Shown in pieces: positions 8,398 through 16,253 of a DNA stretch of 37,323 nt. How positions within the stretch are numbered: the first letter of the stretch is position 1; each line of letters starts with the position of its first letter. Source of the DNA: Pseudomonadota bacterium (GTDB lineage Bacteria; Pseudomonadota; Gammaproteobacteria; Coxiellales; Coxiellaceae). The position numbers and the translations under genes are program-made. A model generated the notes under the pieces. That model had not been told where the DNA came from and ran no database searches. It worked only from the letters and a program-made list of their open reading frames with translations. The stretch covers positions 1 through 37,323 of the forward strand of contig JAFEDN010000005.1 of the NCBI GenBank assembly GCA_018241585.1. The letters are read 5' to 3'.

Positions 8398-8808
8398 ATG
8401 TGGTATTTTCAACCTTCAAGAAAATTATTGACGCTAAGTCTCATGATCGGCTGTAGTGCAATGCTGTCCGGTTGCGGGGAACTCAATTCTCAATTCACCT
8501 GCCCGATGAAGCCAGGCGTCACTTGTCAAAGCCTGGATCAAGTGAATACGATGGTAGATCAGGGAAAATTAGCGGCAGCCAAATCGACACTCACACCTGC
8601 ACCATCGGCTGATACGGTATTGACGGTTAATATCAGCTATTCTGCCGATGAGGGAGTGAGCCGTTCCCCGGAACAAGTCATGCGACTGTGGATTGCCCCT
8701 TACCAGGACAATCAAGGCAATTATTTTTCATCCACCCAAGTCTATCATGTGATTCAGCCCGGTCATTGGTCTACGGATCCCGCTATCGAGGATAATACGC
8801 ATGCTTAA
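8398..8808 (+). CDS. traV: T4SS outer-membrane lipoprotein TraV
   Basis: A 136-residue lipoprotein with lipobox LSGC (Cys26) after a hydrophobic leader. The TraV signature with paired cysteines follows (FTCPMKPGVTCQSLDQVN). The C-terminus contains SPEQVMRLWIAPYQDNQGNY, typical of TraV (R....V..W.AP..D..G). It anchors the TraB/TraK core ring to the outer membrane. AGAGGAG precedes the ATG; the 3' end overlaps traC by 8 bp. Confidence 0.92.
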   Translation: MWYFQPSRKLLTLSLMIGCSAMLSGCGELNSQFTCPMKPGVTCQSLDQVNTMVDQGKLAAAKSTLTPAPSADTVLTVNISYSADEGVSRSPEQVMRLWIAPYQDNQGNYFSSTQVYHVIQPGHWSTDPAIEDNTHA

Positions 8809-11341
8809 TGCTTCAAAATCGTTTGATTTATCGGCGTTATTTGCACGGGTTGCCGGATGGTTCGGTGAATCACCGCCGTCTGGTTTTGATAAAAACCAGT
8901 CGTTGGATTCTGAATTGAGTGATCTGCTGGCGCAGTGTCCGCTTTCCAGTTTGCTGCCTTATGAAACTTACGATCCTGAACACGAGCTTTTTATCAATAA
9001 ACGCAGCTTGGGCTTTATGCTGGAAGTGGCTCCACTGACCGGTGCGAACGAAGCTAACGTGCAAATTTTGGGTAGCCTGCTTACTGATGTGTTGCCGATC
9101 ACAGCAGATTTGCAATGTTTATTTTGGGGGTCAGATAAAATTGGTTCAGCCATTGATGCGTTTGCGCGAGAGCGTTCTGCTGCGGGCGAGATGTTTGCCT
9201 GGCTCGCACAAAAGCGCGCCGAGTTTTTAAAACAAGGGACATTGGATTCACTCACCAAGAATGGTTCATTTATTTTAAGAGATTTTCGGCTGTTTTTAGT
9301 GATTTCCATTCCACTGAAAGAAATTACCGCTGATACTCAAATTTTAATTCGATTACGTGAAGATTTTGTGAGTTCGCTCAATTCCGTCAATATGGCCAGC
9401 CGCTCCATTCCGATCACGAATTTTATCAGTCTGTTGATCGATTTACTCAATCCTTCGACCGATCCCTATGCTTCCCAGCAGCGGTGGAACGAGTTTGATT
9501 CCCTGTCACTGCAACTCACCGACCCTGAATACCAATGTCGGGTTTATACGGATAAATTAGTGATGAATCGCTCCGGCAAAAAAGCCTGGGAAATCCAGTG
9601 TTTTGGTGTCCGCGATTTCCCGGAAACATTGGGATTATGGCAAACCGGCGAGAATTTAGGCCAAGTATTTAACTCCGCTTTGCAAATTCCGTGTCCTTTT
9701 GTCATGAGTTTTCATGTCCGTGCAGAGGATATCGAAAAATCGGCTGCCAAAGCACAAATGAAGTTTATGAATAAAGACTCTACCGCGAAAAGTCCGCTCG
9801 CCAAATTTAAACCCAGCATTGGCAAAGAGCATCAGGATTGGAAGTTTGTCCGGGATCGCTTAAGCCAGGGTGATCGTTTAGTGAAAGTCTTTTATCAAGT
9901 CATTTTATACACCTTGCCGGATCAATCTCATAGCGCCGAACGCAAGCTGCGCGATTTATATCGTGCGAATGGCTGGAAACTGCGTAAAGAATCCTATTTG
10001 CAGTTGCAGTCTTGGTTGGCGGTTTTGCCGATGATGATGACGGAAGGGATGTTTGATGATTTAAAACGGTTAGGTCGTTTGCGCACGATGAATGCGCTCT
10101 CGGCGATCAATATCGCGCCGCTTCTAGGGGAATGGAAAGGTACGCAGCGTCCTAGCTTATTCCTCCCTGGACGGCGCGGCCAAATCGCCATCTGGAACCC
10201 GTTTGATAATCCAGAAGGCAATTATAATGTGGCCATTGCAGCGACTTCTGGTAGCGGTAAGTCAGCACTCACGCAAGAATATATCGTGGCATTACTTGGA
10301 GCTGGCGGACGGGTATGGGTGATTGATGTCGGTCGTTCGTATGAAAAAACCTGCAAATTATTGGGCGGCGAGTTTATTGAGTTTAAATCCGATCATCCCA
10401 TTTCGCTCAATTTGTTTACCTACATTGATCAAATGGATGATGAATCGCTGGAAATTTTGAAGCCTTTGCTGGCAGCGATGGCGCGACCTCAAAGCAATGT
10501 CACGGATGAAGAAATGACCTTTTTAGAAAAAGGCGTCAAAGCCGCGTGGGATCAAAAAGGAAAAAATGCCAGTATAACGACAGTAGCTGATTGGTTGAGT
10601 CAACAAGCCAGTCCGATTTGTACGACGCTTTCGCATTTGCTTTACCCCTATACCAAACATGGCATGTATGGCAAATTTTTTGAAGGCCCCTGCACATTGA
10701 ATATCAATAATAATTTTATTGTTCTGGAACTGGAAGAACTCAAACAGAAAAAAGATTTACAAAAAATTGTGTTGCTGGTGTTGATGTATCAAATTTCCAA
10801 GCGGATGTATTTGGGCAGCCGTTCACAAGTGAAATCCTGTGTGATTGATGAAGCCTGGGATTTATTGGGCGGCGATCAGGAAGGCGCAGCCAAATTTATC
10901 GAAACCGGTTATCGCCGCGCCAGACGTTATAACGCCAATTTTGTCACCATCACGCAAGGCATTAATGACTATTTTAAAAATGCCACCTCAATCGCCGCTT
11001 TTGAAAATTCCGCTTTCACTTTAATTCTGGCGCAGAATCGTGAATCGATTGTGCAACTGCGTGCTTCTGAAAGACTTCCGATGGACGATTACACTGAAAA
11101 ATTATTTCAAAGTGTGCGTAGAGGTGAGGATTATTCAGAATGTGTGATTAAAAGTCCGCAGGGATTATCCATACACCGCATTATCTTCGATCCGTATTCG
11201 CGAATTTTATATTCGTCGAAAGGGGAGGAATTTGAAGCAGTCAAAAGACTGCAAGCTCAGGGATCTTCGTTGCAAGCGGCCATTGAGAAAGTTGCGCAAC
11301 GCCAATTTAATTCATCTCAACCCAAGAGGAAATCAGCATGA
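8801..11341 (+). CDS. traC: T4SS assembly ATPase TraC (VirB4-like)
   Basis: An 846-residue VirB4-family ATPase. Walker A is at residues 484-488 (SGSGKS context AATSGSGKSA) and Walker B at 681-684 (VIDEAWDLLGG). An R-rich motif follows (TGYRRARRYNANFVTITQGI). The N-terminal TraC domain is intact and length matches F TraC. It is a membrane-associated ATPase needed for pilin polymerisation. The ends overlap traV and trbI by 8 and 4 bp. No frameshift or loss of key residues is seen. Confidence 0.95.
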   Translation: MLNASKSFDLSALFARVAGWFGESPPSGFDKNQSLDSELSDLLAQCPLSSLLPYETYDPEHELFINKRSLGFMLEVAPLTGANEANVQILGSLLTDVLPITADLQCLFWGSDKIGSAIDAFARERSAAGEMFAWLAQKRAEFLKQGTLDSLTKNGSFILRDFRLFLVISIPLKEITADTQILIRLREDFVSSLNSVNMASRSIPITNFISLLIDLLNPSTDPYASQQRWNEFDSLSLQLTDPEYQCRVYTDKLVMNRSGKKAWEIQCFGVRDFPETLGLWQTGENLGQVFNSALQIPCPFVMSFHVRAEDIEKSAAKAQMKFMNKDSTAKSPLAKFKPSIGKEHQDWKFVRDRLSQGDRLVKVFYQVILYTLPDQSHSAERKLRDLYRANGWKLRKESYLQLQSWLAVLPMMMTEGMFDDLKRLGRLRTMNALSAINIAPLLGEWKGTQRPSLFLPGRRGQIAIWNPFDNPEGNYNVAIAATSGSGKSALTQEYIVALLGAGGRVWVIDVGRSYEKTCKLLGGEFIEFKSDHPISLNLFTYIDQMDDESLEILKPLLAAMARPQSNVTDEEMTFLEKGVKAAWDQKGKNASITTVADWLSQQASPICTTLSHLLYPYTKHGMYGKFFEGPCTLNINNNFIVLELEELKQKKDLQKIVLLVLMYQISKRMYLGSRSQVKSCVIDEAWDLLGGDQEGAAKFIETGYRRARRYNANFVTITQGINDYFKNATSIAAFENSAFTLILAQNRESIVQLRASERLPMDDYTEKLFQSVRRGEDYSECVIKSPQGLSIHRIIFDPYSRILYSSKGEEFEAVKRLQAQGSSLQAAIEKVAQRQFNSSQPKRKSA

Positions 11342-11754
11342 ATCACGACAAAAATTACCGTTATTATCCTTCGCGACCGAATGTCGCTTTAATTGCAGCA
11401 CTCATGATGTTAAGTGCCTTGATGGGGACGACGATTAGTATCGTGCTGAGTCGAGTCATTCTGCCTAACCCATCCATAGCAACAGTGGATATGACTGGCT
11501 TGATGTACCGATTCGTGAAATCTGAAGCGTCAGGATCAGCTTCTTTAGCTGAGAAACGCATTGAAGTGCGTCATTTCAGTCAACAACTGGAAACCACGCT
11601 TAAAACCATTGCGCAGGAAAAACACGTGATTTTATTGCCTAAAGAGGCGGTGATGGCCGGCAGCCAGGATTTGACGGCGGAAGTAGCGGCGCAGTTATCG
11701 TTGTCACGCGCTCCTTCAGTTTCACTCATGGAGAAATCCGATGAATCTCAATAA
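11338..11754 (+). CDS. trbI: F-type TrbI
   Basis: A 138-residue inner-membrane protein with one membrane segment at about 15-40 and a periplasmic part of the F-type TrbI family (SIATVDMTGLMYRFVKSEAS). It is unrelated to the P-type TrbI/VirB10 protein. In F it affects pilus extension and retraction. It starts by ATGA overlap with traC and overlaps traW by 14 bp, in the canonical C-trbI-W order. Confidence 0.86.
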   Translation: MNHDKNYRYYPSRPNVALIAALMMLSALMGTTISIVLSRVILPNPSIATVDMTGLMYRFVKSEASGSASLAEKRIEVRHFSQQLETTLKTIAQEKHVILLPKEAVMAGSQDLTAEVAAQLSLSRAPSVSLMEKSDESQ

Positions 11755-12400
11755 TCCCCATCATCGAAAAATTTTACTCCTGTTGGTATTGGGAGTTTTT
11801 TTAGGACTGTGCTGTTTATCGATATCGATTTTCGCCCAGAATTTAGGGGTTGTGGGTACCACTTATCCTATCGCCGAAACTGATTTTGTCACCATGGCGC
11901 AGCAAAAAATTCAGAAAAAATTAGATGATGGTAGCCTTCAGGGTTGGCAGATTCAGCAACAAGAAGCGATCAGGGTTGCTGCGGATCGCCCGGTTCCGGT
12001 CGAGGGATTGTGTCCCACAATCCAGGCTCGACAGTGGGTTTGGGATCCGTCCATCGTTATTCCCTATGATGTGCGATCTGCCAACGGCGTCATTGTATTC
12101 AAGGCCGGTACCCGATTCAACCCATTGGAAAAGAACAGTTTAAAAAATGCTTTGGTTTTCTTGAATGGCGATGATCCGGAGCAAGTGTCCTGGGCGCAAA
12201 AACAAAATCAAGCCTTAAAAGACCGAGTTTTATTGATTTTGGTCAATGGCTCTCTGCATGAAGTTCAATCCCATTTTCCGCAAAAGCACGTGTATTTTGA
12301 TCAAGGCGGGCGGCTGACTCGAAAATTACAGATCACCCAAATTCCCGCCCTCGTCACTCAGGTGGGAAGTCAATTAGAAATCAGTGAGGTGAAACCATGA
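11741..12400 (+). CDS. traW: T4SS periplasmic protein TraW
   Basis: A 219-residue exported protein with a hydrophobic leader (residues about 10-31). TraW family blocks follow: LGVVGTTYPIAETDFVTMAQ, VWDPSI.IPYDVR and FLNGDDPEQVSWAQ. The C-terminus ends ..VYFDQGGRLTRKLQITQIPA. In F, TraW works with TrbC in the periplasm to assemble pili. Overlaps with trbI (14 bp) and traU (4 bp) suggest translational coupling. Confidence 0.93.
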   Translation: MNLNNPHHRKILLLLVLGVFLGLCCLSISIFAQNLGVVGTTYPIAETDFVTMAQQKIQKKLDDGSLQGWQIQQQEAIRVAADRPVPVEGLCPTIQARQWVWDPSIVIPYDVRSANGVIVFKAGTRFNPLEKNSLKNALVFLNGDDPEQVSWAQKQNQALKDRVLLILVNGSLHEVQSHFPQKHVYFDQGGRLTRKLQITQIPALVTQVGSQLEISEVKP

Positions 12401-13383
12401 AACGGTGGTTAAACATACTTTTACTGCTCACAGGCATCAGCGGGTGTATTTCGGTGGCTTCCGCCGGTATCACGCCTTGTACTGGTCGGCTGATCAATCC
12501 GGCCACCGATATCTGCTGGGATTGTTTATTGCCGATCACCATCGGTTCGACCCCCGTCATGACGGGGGTTAACCCGGATACCGTTAACCCACCCGATACG
12601 ATTTGCATGTGTGGGAGTTTTCCATTTCCGGATATCGGCGTATCACTCGGTTATTGGGAACCAATGGAGCTGATTGATGTCACCCGTTCACCGTATTGTT
12701 TGGTCAATTTAGGTGGCATACCACTCATGGAATCGCCGAATGACGGTGCAGTGGCGGTGGATGATCCCAACCAAAATACCGGATTTTTTTATGTCCATGC
12801 CTATCATTTTCCGATCATGCAAATGCTCGGTATTCCTGCACCACGCTGCGCGGATTCCGGCACACCTATGCTCACGTATTTGAGTGAATTAGATCCGACT
12901 TGGGAAGATGAAAGTCTGGCGTTGATTCTCTTTCCTGAAACGCTGTTATTTAACAATTTGCCGATGCAGGCGGCGTGTACTGTGGATGCCATCTCCGCTT
13001 CGACGTGGTTGCCGAATGATGAATTATTTTGGTGCGCCGGTGCGCAAGGCACGATGTACCCACTGACCGGATCTGTCGGCGAATATATTGGGGGCGTACA
13101 AGGCACAGTCCTATTGAGTGAGCGGCTGATTTACAAATTGCATCGGCTGGGACTCATGGCGGATAGCAGCATCGGGGATTTATGCAGTGCGCATACAACG
13201 GTGACCTTACCTAAATCACGCTATCGTTATCAGATGGTCAATCCGATTCCGACCGTGACGCCGACTGGTTGTCAACCGTTTGGACGTACCACGATGTTAT
13301 GGGGGTCGATGTTAGAACCCCCCATGAGTACTGAAAATTATGGTTATTTGATCTGGCGTAAGAGAAATTGCTGTTATTTTTGA
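12397..13383 (+). CDS. traU: T4SS periplasmic protein TraU
   Basis: A 328-residue Cys-rich exported protein with a signal peptide ending near ASA (residue 23). TraU family blocks include PATDICWDCLLPITIGSTPV, CMCGSFPFPDIGVSLGYWEP, and the C-terminal TGCQPFGRTTMLWG. TraU acts in DNA transfer and pilus assembly. Its many cysteines suggest dependence on disulfide formation, consistent with the thioredoxin-like TraF and TrbC nearby. Overlaps traW by 4 bp. Confidence 0.94.
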   Translation: MKRWLNILLLLTGISGCISVASAGITPCTGRLINPATDICWDCLLPITIGSTPVMTGVNPDTVNPPDTICMCGSFPFPDIGVSLGYWEPMELIDVTRSPYCLVNLGGIPLMESPNDGAVAVDDPNQNTGFFYVHAYHFPIMQMLGIPAPRCADSGTPMLTYLSELDPTWEDESLALILFPETLLFNNLPMQAACTVDAISASTWLPNDELFWCAGAQGTMYPLTGSVGEYIGGVQGTVLLSERLIYKLHRLGLMADSSIGDLCSAHTTVTLPKSRYRYQMVNPIPTVTPTGCQPFGRTTMLWGSMLEPPMSTENYGYLIWRKRNCCYF

Positions 13384-13420
13384 TTCGTGATTATTCAACA
13401 CCATCAGGAGGTAAAAGAAC

Positions 13421-13978
13421 ATGGATATATTAACATTCGCTGCTGCCGTGGCGGTCGTAGGTCTCAGTGTGAACGCAGCGATTCTGGCTGCTGAATTAGA
13501 CAAACAGGATGCTGCATTAAAATCTACGCGGGAAGTTCATGCCATGTCGGCGCCAGCTACACCGATCATACAAAATCCTGTTTATGTTTTTATTTCATTT
13601 TCCATGCCGAAAGAAAGTCTACAGCAATGGGCAGCACAGGCCAAAAAGGTACACGCTCCGCTGGTGATTCAAGGATTAGTAGAGGATTCTTTCACAAAAA
13701 CCCAACAAGCGGTCGCCGCTTTATCGAGTGAGCATCAAAGTGGCGTGGTGCTGGATCCGCGATTATTCCGTCAATACCACATCCATCAAGTGCCGTCGGT
13801 GGTCGTTGTGAATCCGACCGCATTAAAACCCTGTTTGCCGAATCAAAGCTGTTGGCAGTCAGACACCCCTGATGTGGTCAGCGGAGACATCGGTCTGGAA
13901 GCGGCTTTACGAATCGTGGCTGATCGAGGCGACAATGCCGTGATTGCTCAACGCCTGTTAACGGAAGAAAAATCATGA
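13421..13978 (+). CDS. trbC: F-type TrbC
   Basis: A 185-residue protein with a hydrophobic N-terminus and an F-type TrbC domain (YVFISFSMPKESLQQWAAQA, VVLDPRLFRQYHIHQVPSVV). The domain has a thioredoxin-like fold and interacts with TraW in the periplasm. An AGGAGG site precedes the ATG at 13421, the strongest in the operon, following a 37-bp gap after traU. It overlaps traF by ATGA. In F, traN lies between trbC and traF; here the genes touch. Confidence 0.9.
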   Translation: MDILTFAAAVAVVGLSVNAAILAAELDKQDAALKSTREVHAMSAPATPIIQNPVYVFISFSMPKESLQQWAAQAKKVHAPLVIQGLVEDSFTKTQQAVAALSSEHQSGVVLDPRLFRQYHIHQVPSVVVVNPTALKPCLPNQSCWQSDTPDVVSGDIGLEAALRIVADRGDNAVIAQRLLTEEKS

Positions 13979-14814
13979 GCACTGCTTTTTCGACAGATGA
14001 AAAAAATCAAAAAAAACTGCTGTATTATGTGATGATCAGTGTCAGTTGGAAATGTGCGGTGGTATTGATCTGGTTCGTGATATTATGGTGCCTGCCGTCT
14101 TCCGCAAAAGCCGATCATTTCTGGGAAGAACAGGCGGTGGGTTGGCATTGGTATCAGGATCCTGAAGAGAATCCACCCAAGACTCCCGATTCGACAGTGA
14201 CCAGTGGTGACCCCATTGCCACGATGGAAGCGTTACATCATCAAGTTCAGCAAACCTTAGATCAGGCGATTTTAAATCCGACGGAAGACAATATTCGCCG
14301 TTATATTGCCATGCAAAATCAGTTAGGCGAACGCGCCCAGCGTTTTGCAGCCGTTTGGAAAAGTGTGTTGCTGAACTATCCTGAGTTGGATTTTTCTCTG
14401 CAACATCCGACGAATAATTTGGCTAAACAAATTGACCTGGATCAGGCTCGTCAGCAGGAAAATGCGGCTATTCAACAATTTGCCCAGCATAATGGGCTAT
14501 TCTTTTTTTATCGCAGCACGTGTCCTTATTGTCAGCGATTTGCACCGATTTTAAAGGATTTTTCATCGCGTTATGGTTTAAGCGTGATTCCCATCACCAC
14601 GGATGGCATTTCGTTACCGGAGTATCCCCATTCCCATTCCGATCAAGGTCAAGCCGCACGGCTGAAAGTGACTGTAGAGCCTGCACTATTTACCGCGGAT
14701 CCCAAAACTCATCGGATTATTCCAGTCAGTTATGGATTATTGAGTGAAGATGAATTGCGGGAAAGATTACTGACCATTGCTCAACAAGCCGAATTACCGG
14801 AGAAAAACCCATGA
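13975..14814 (+). CDS. traF: T4SS thioredoxin-like protein TraF (F-type)
   Basis: A 279-residue exported protein with an N-terminal hydrophobic segment at about 20-42. The TraF helical region includes DPIATMEALHHQVQQTLDQA. A thioredoxin-like C-terminal domain has an intact CPYC at 183-186 (RSTCPYCQRFAPIL). The CXXC suggests it may itself be an active periplasmic disulfide enzyme; no separate trbB is present in the window. Overlaps with trbC and traH are 4 bp each. Confidence 0.9.
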   Translation: MSTAFSTDEKNQKKLLYYVMISVSWKCAVVLIWFVILWCLPSSAKADHFWEEQAVGWHWYQDPEENPPKTPDSTVTSGDPIATMEALHHQVQQTLDQAILNPTEDNIRRYIAMQNQLGERAQRFAAVWKSVLLNYPELDFSLQHPTNNLAKQIDLDQARQQENAAIQQFAQHNGLFFFYRSTCPYCQRFAPILKDFSSRYGLSVIPITTDGISLPEYPHSHSDQGQAARLKVTVEPALFTADPKTHRIIPVSYGLLSEDELRERLLTIAQQAELPEKNP

Positions 14815-16223
14815 AATATAAAATAATTAAAAAATGCCTTATTTTCTCATTATTTTCTTGGATCACCGTCACTGCGTTTGCCAGTGTCAATTCCGATTTA
14901 AATAATTTTTTTAATGACCTGGGGTTTTCTGATAACACCACCGCGCCCAATGCCTATTCCGGGCAGGAAGCGGGCTATTACAGTGGCGGTGGTTTATTTG
15001 CACGGGACAGTGTGAGAGACGTGCAAATCGCGCAAGTGCAGTTGCCCAGTTTTCGTTCCGGTTGTGGCGGCATTGATTTATTTGCTGGCGGGTTTTCGTT
15101 TATCGATTCTCAGCAACTCCTCAATTTGATGAATAACATTATTAATAATTCCATGGGTTATGCCTTTAATTTAGCCTTAGAAAGCGCCACCCCTGAAATC
15201 GCCAATGTGATGAAGTACCTCAACACCATAGCGAATACCATTAATAACGCCAATATCAATTCCTGTGAAACGGCTGCTGGATTGGTCGGTACCGTCTGGC
15301 CGAAAACCCATGCCGCCCAGCAACAAGTCTGCGAAGATATCGGTAACACCAAAGGAATATTTACCGATTGGGCGGACGCACGTCAGGAATGCAGTAAAGG
15401 CGGTGATATGACCCAAATGCTCAATCGAGCGCAAAACGATCCCAATTATCAAAATATGTTGCTGACCAGCGGCAATATTGCCTGGAAGGCGTTACAGAAA
15501 AATTCATTTTTGAGCAGTGATCCAGAGTTGGGTGAACTCTTGATGTCTCTATCGGGTACGCTGATTTTACAAGGCGGTTCCAGCGATGATGCCAGCCACC
15601 AATTTAAAGTTTTGGCATCTTTGGCTGCCGATAACCAATTACTCAAAGCACTATTACACGGGGGTACCGCTAAAGTCTATGTCTGTGATTCAACCAATCC
15701 GGAAGGCTGTTTAAACCCGACGATTAAAACAATAAATATTTCGCCGGATTCCGGATTGCAAACTCAAGTGACTAAGTTACTGCAAGACATGACCAATAAG
15801 ATTTTAACCGATACGGCGCTCCCTGAATCTGAAATTGGTTTGCTACAGGCCACCCGTTTGCCCATTTATAAAATGCTGAATGTGCAAAGCGCCTTTGTTG
15901 GCGATAAAAAAGTGCTGGATATTGTCAGCTTTGCCGATGTCATTGCGACCGATATTTTATTTCAATATCTCGATGAAAATTTATCCGTGGTGCATACCAG
16001 TGTCAATAGTTTGCAATACCCTGAATCCCTCATGGAACCCTTTGAACAAGGAATCAATCAAGCCCGCACTGCTGTCCGTTCGGCACAAAACAACGCGACT
16101 TCTCAAATCAGTATGGCGGCGCAGTTGATCAATGAAACCCAAACCGTCGAACAGATGTTGGCAGGTGAATTGTCGTCACAAATGTCGAACACCCTACAAT
16201 GGGCAGATCGATTAAAACATTAA
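14811..16223 (+). CDS. traH: T4SS protein TraH
   Basis: A 470-residue exported protein with a signal peptide (cut near FAS, residue about 25). TraH family blocks include RSGCGGIDLFAGGFSFID, LMNNIINNSMGYAFNLALES and the C-terminal MLNVQSAFVGDKKVLDIVSF. It has C-terminal coiled-coil-rich helices. In F, TraH is a periplasmic/outer-membrane pilus assembly protein acting with TraF, TraW and TraU. It is followed 30 bp later by traG. Confidence 0.94.
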   Translation: MKYKIIKKCLIFSLFSWITVTAFASVNSDLNNFFNDLGFSDNTTAPNAYSGQEAGYYSGGGLFARDSVRDVQIAQVQLPSFRSGCGGIDLFAGGFSFIDSQQLLNLMNNIINNSMGYAFNLALESATPEIANVMKYLNTIANTINNANINSCETAAGLVGTVWPKTHAAQQQVCEDIGNTKGIFTDWADARQECSKGGDMTQMLNRAQNDPNYQNMLLTSGNIAWKALQKNSFLSSDPELGELLMSLSGTLILQGGSSDDASHQFKVLASLAADNQLLKALLHGGTAKVYVCDSTNPEGCLNPTIKTINISPDSGLQTQVTKLLQDMTNKILTDTALPESEIGLLQATRLPIYKMLNVQSAFVGDKKVLDIVSFADVIATDILFQYLDENLSVVHTSVNSLQYPESLMEPFEQGINQARTAVRSAQNNATSQISMAAQLINETQTVEQMLAGELSSQMSNTLQWADRLKH

Positions 16224-16253
16224 TTAAAAACAGGTGTTTTAGGAGAATTTAAA

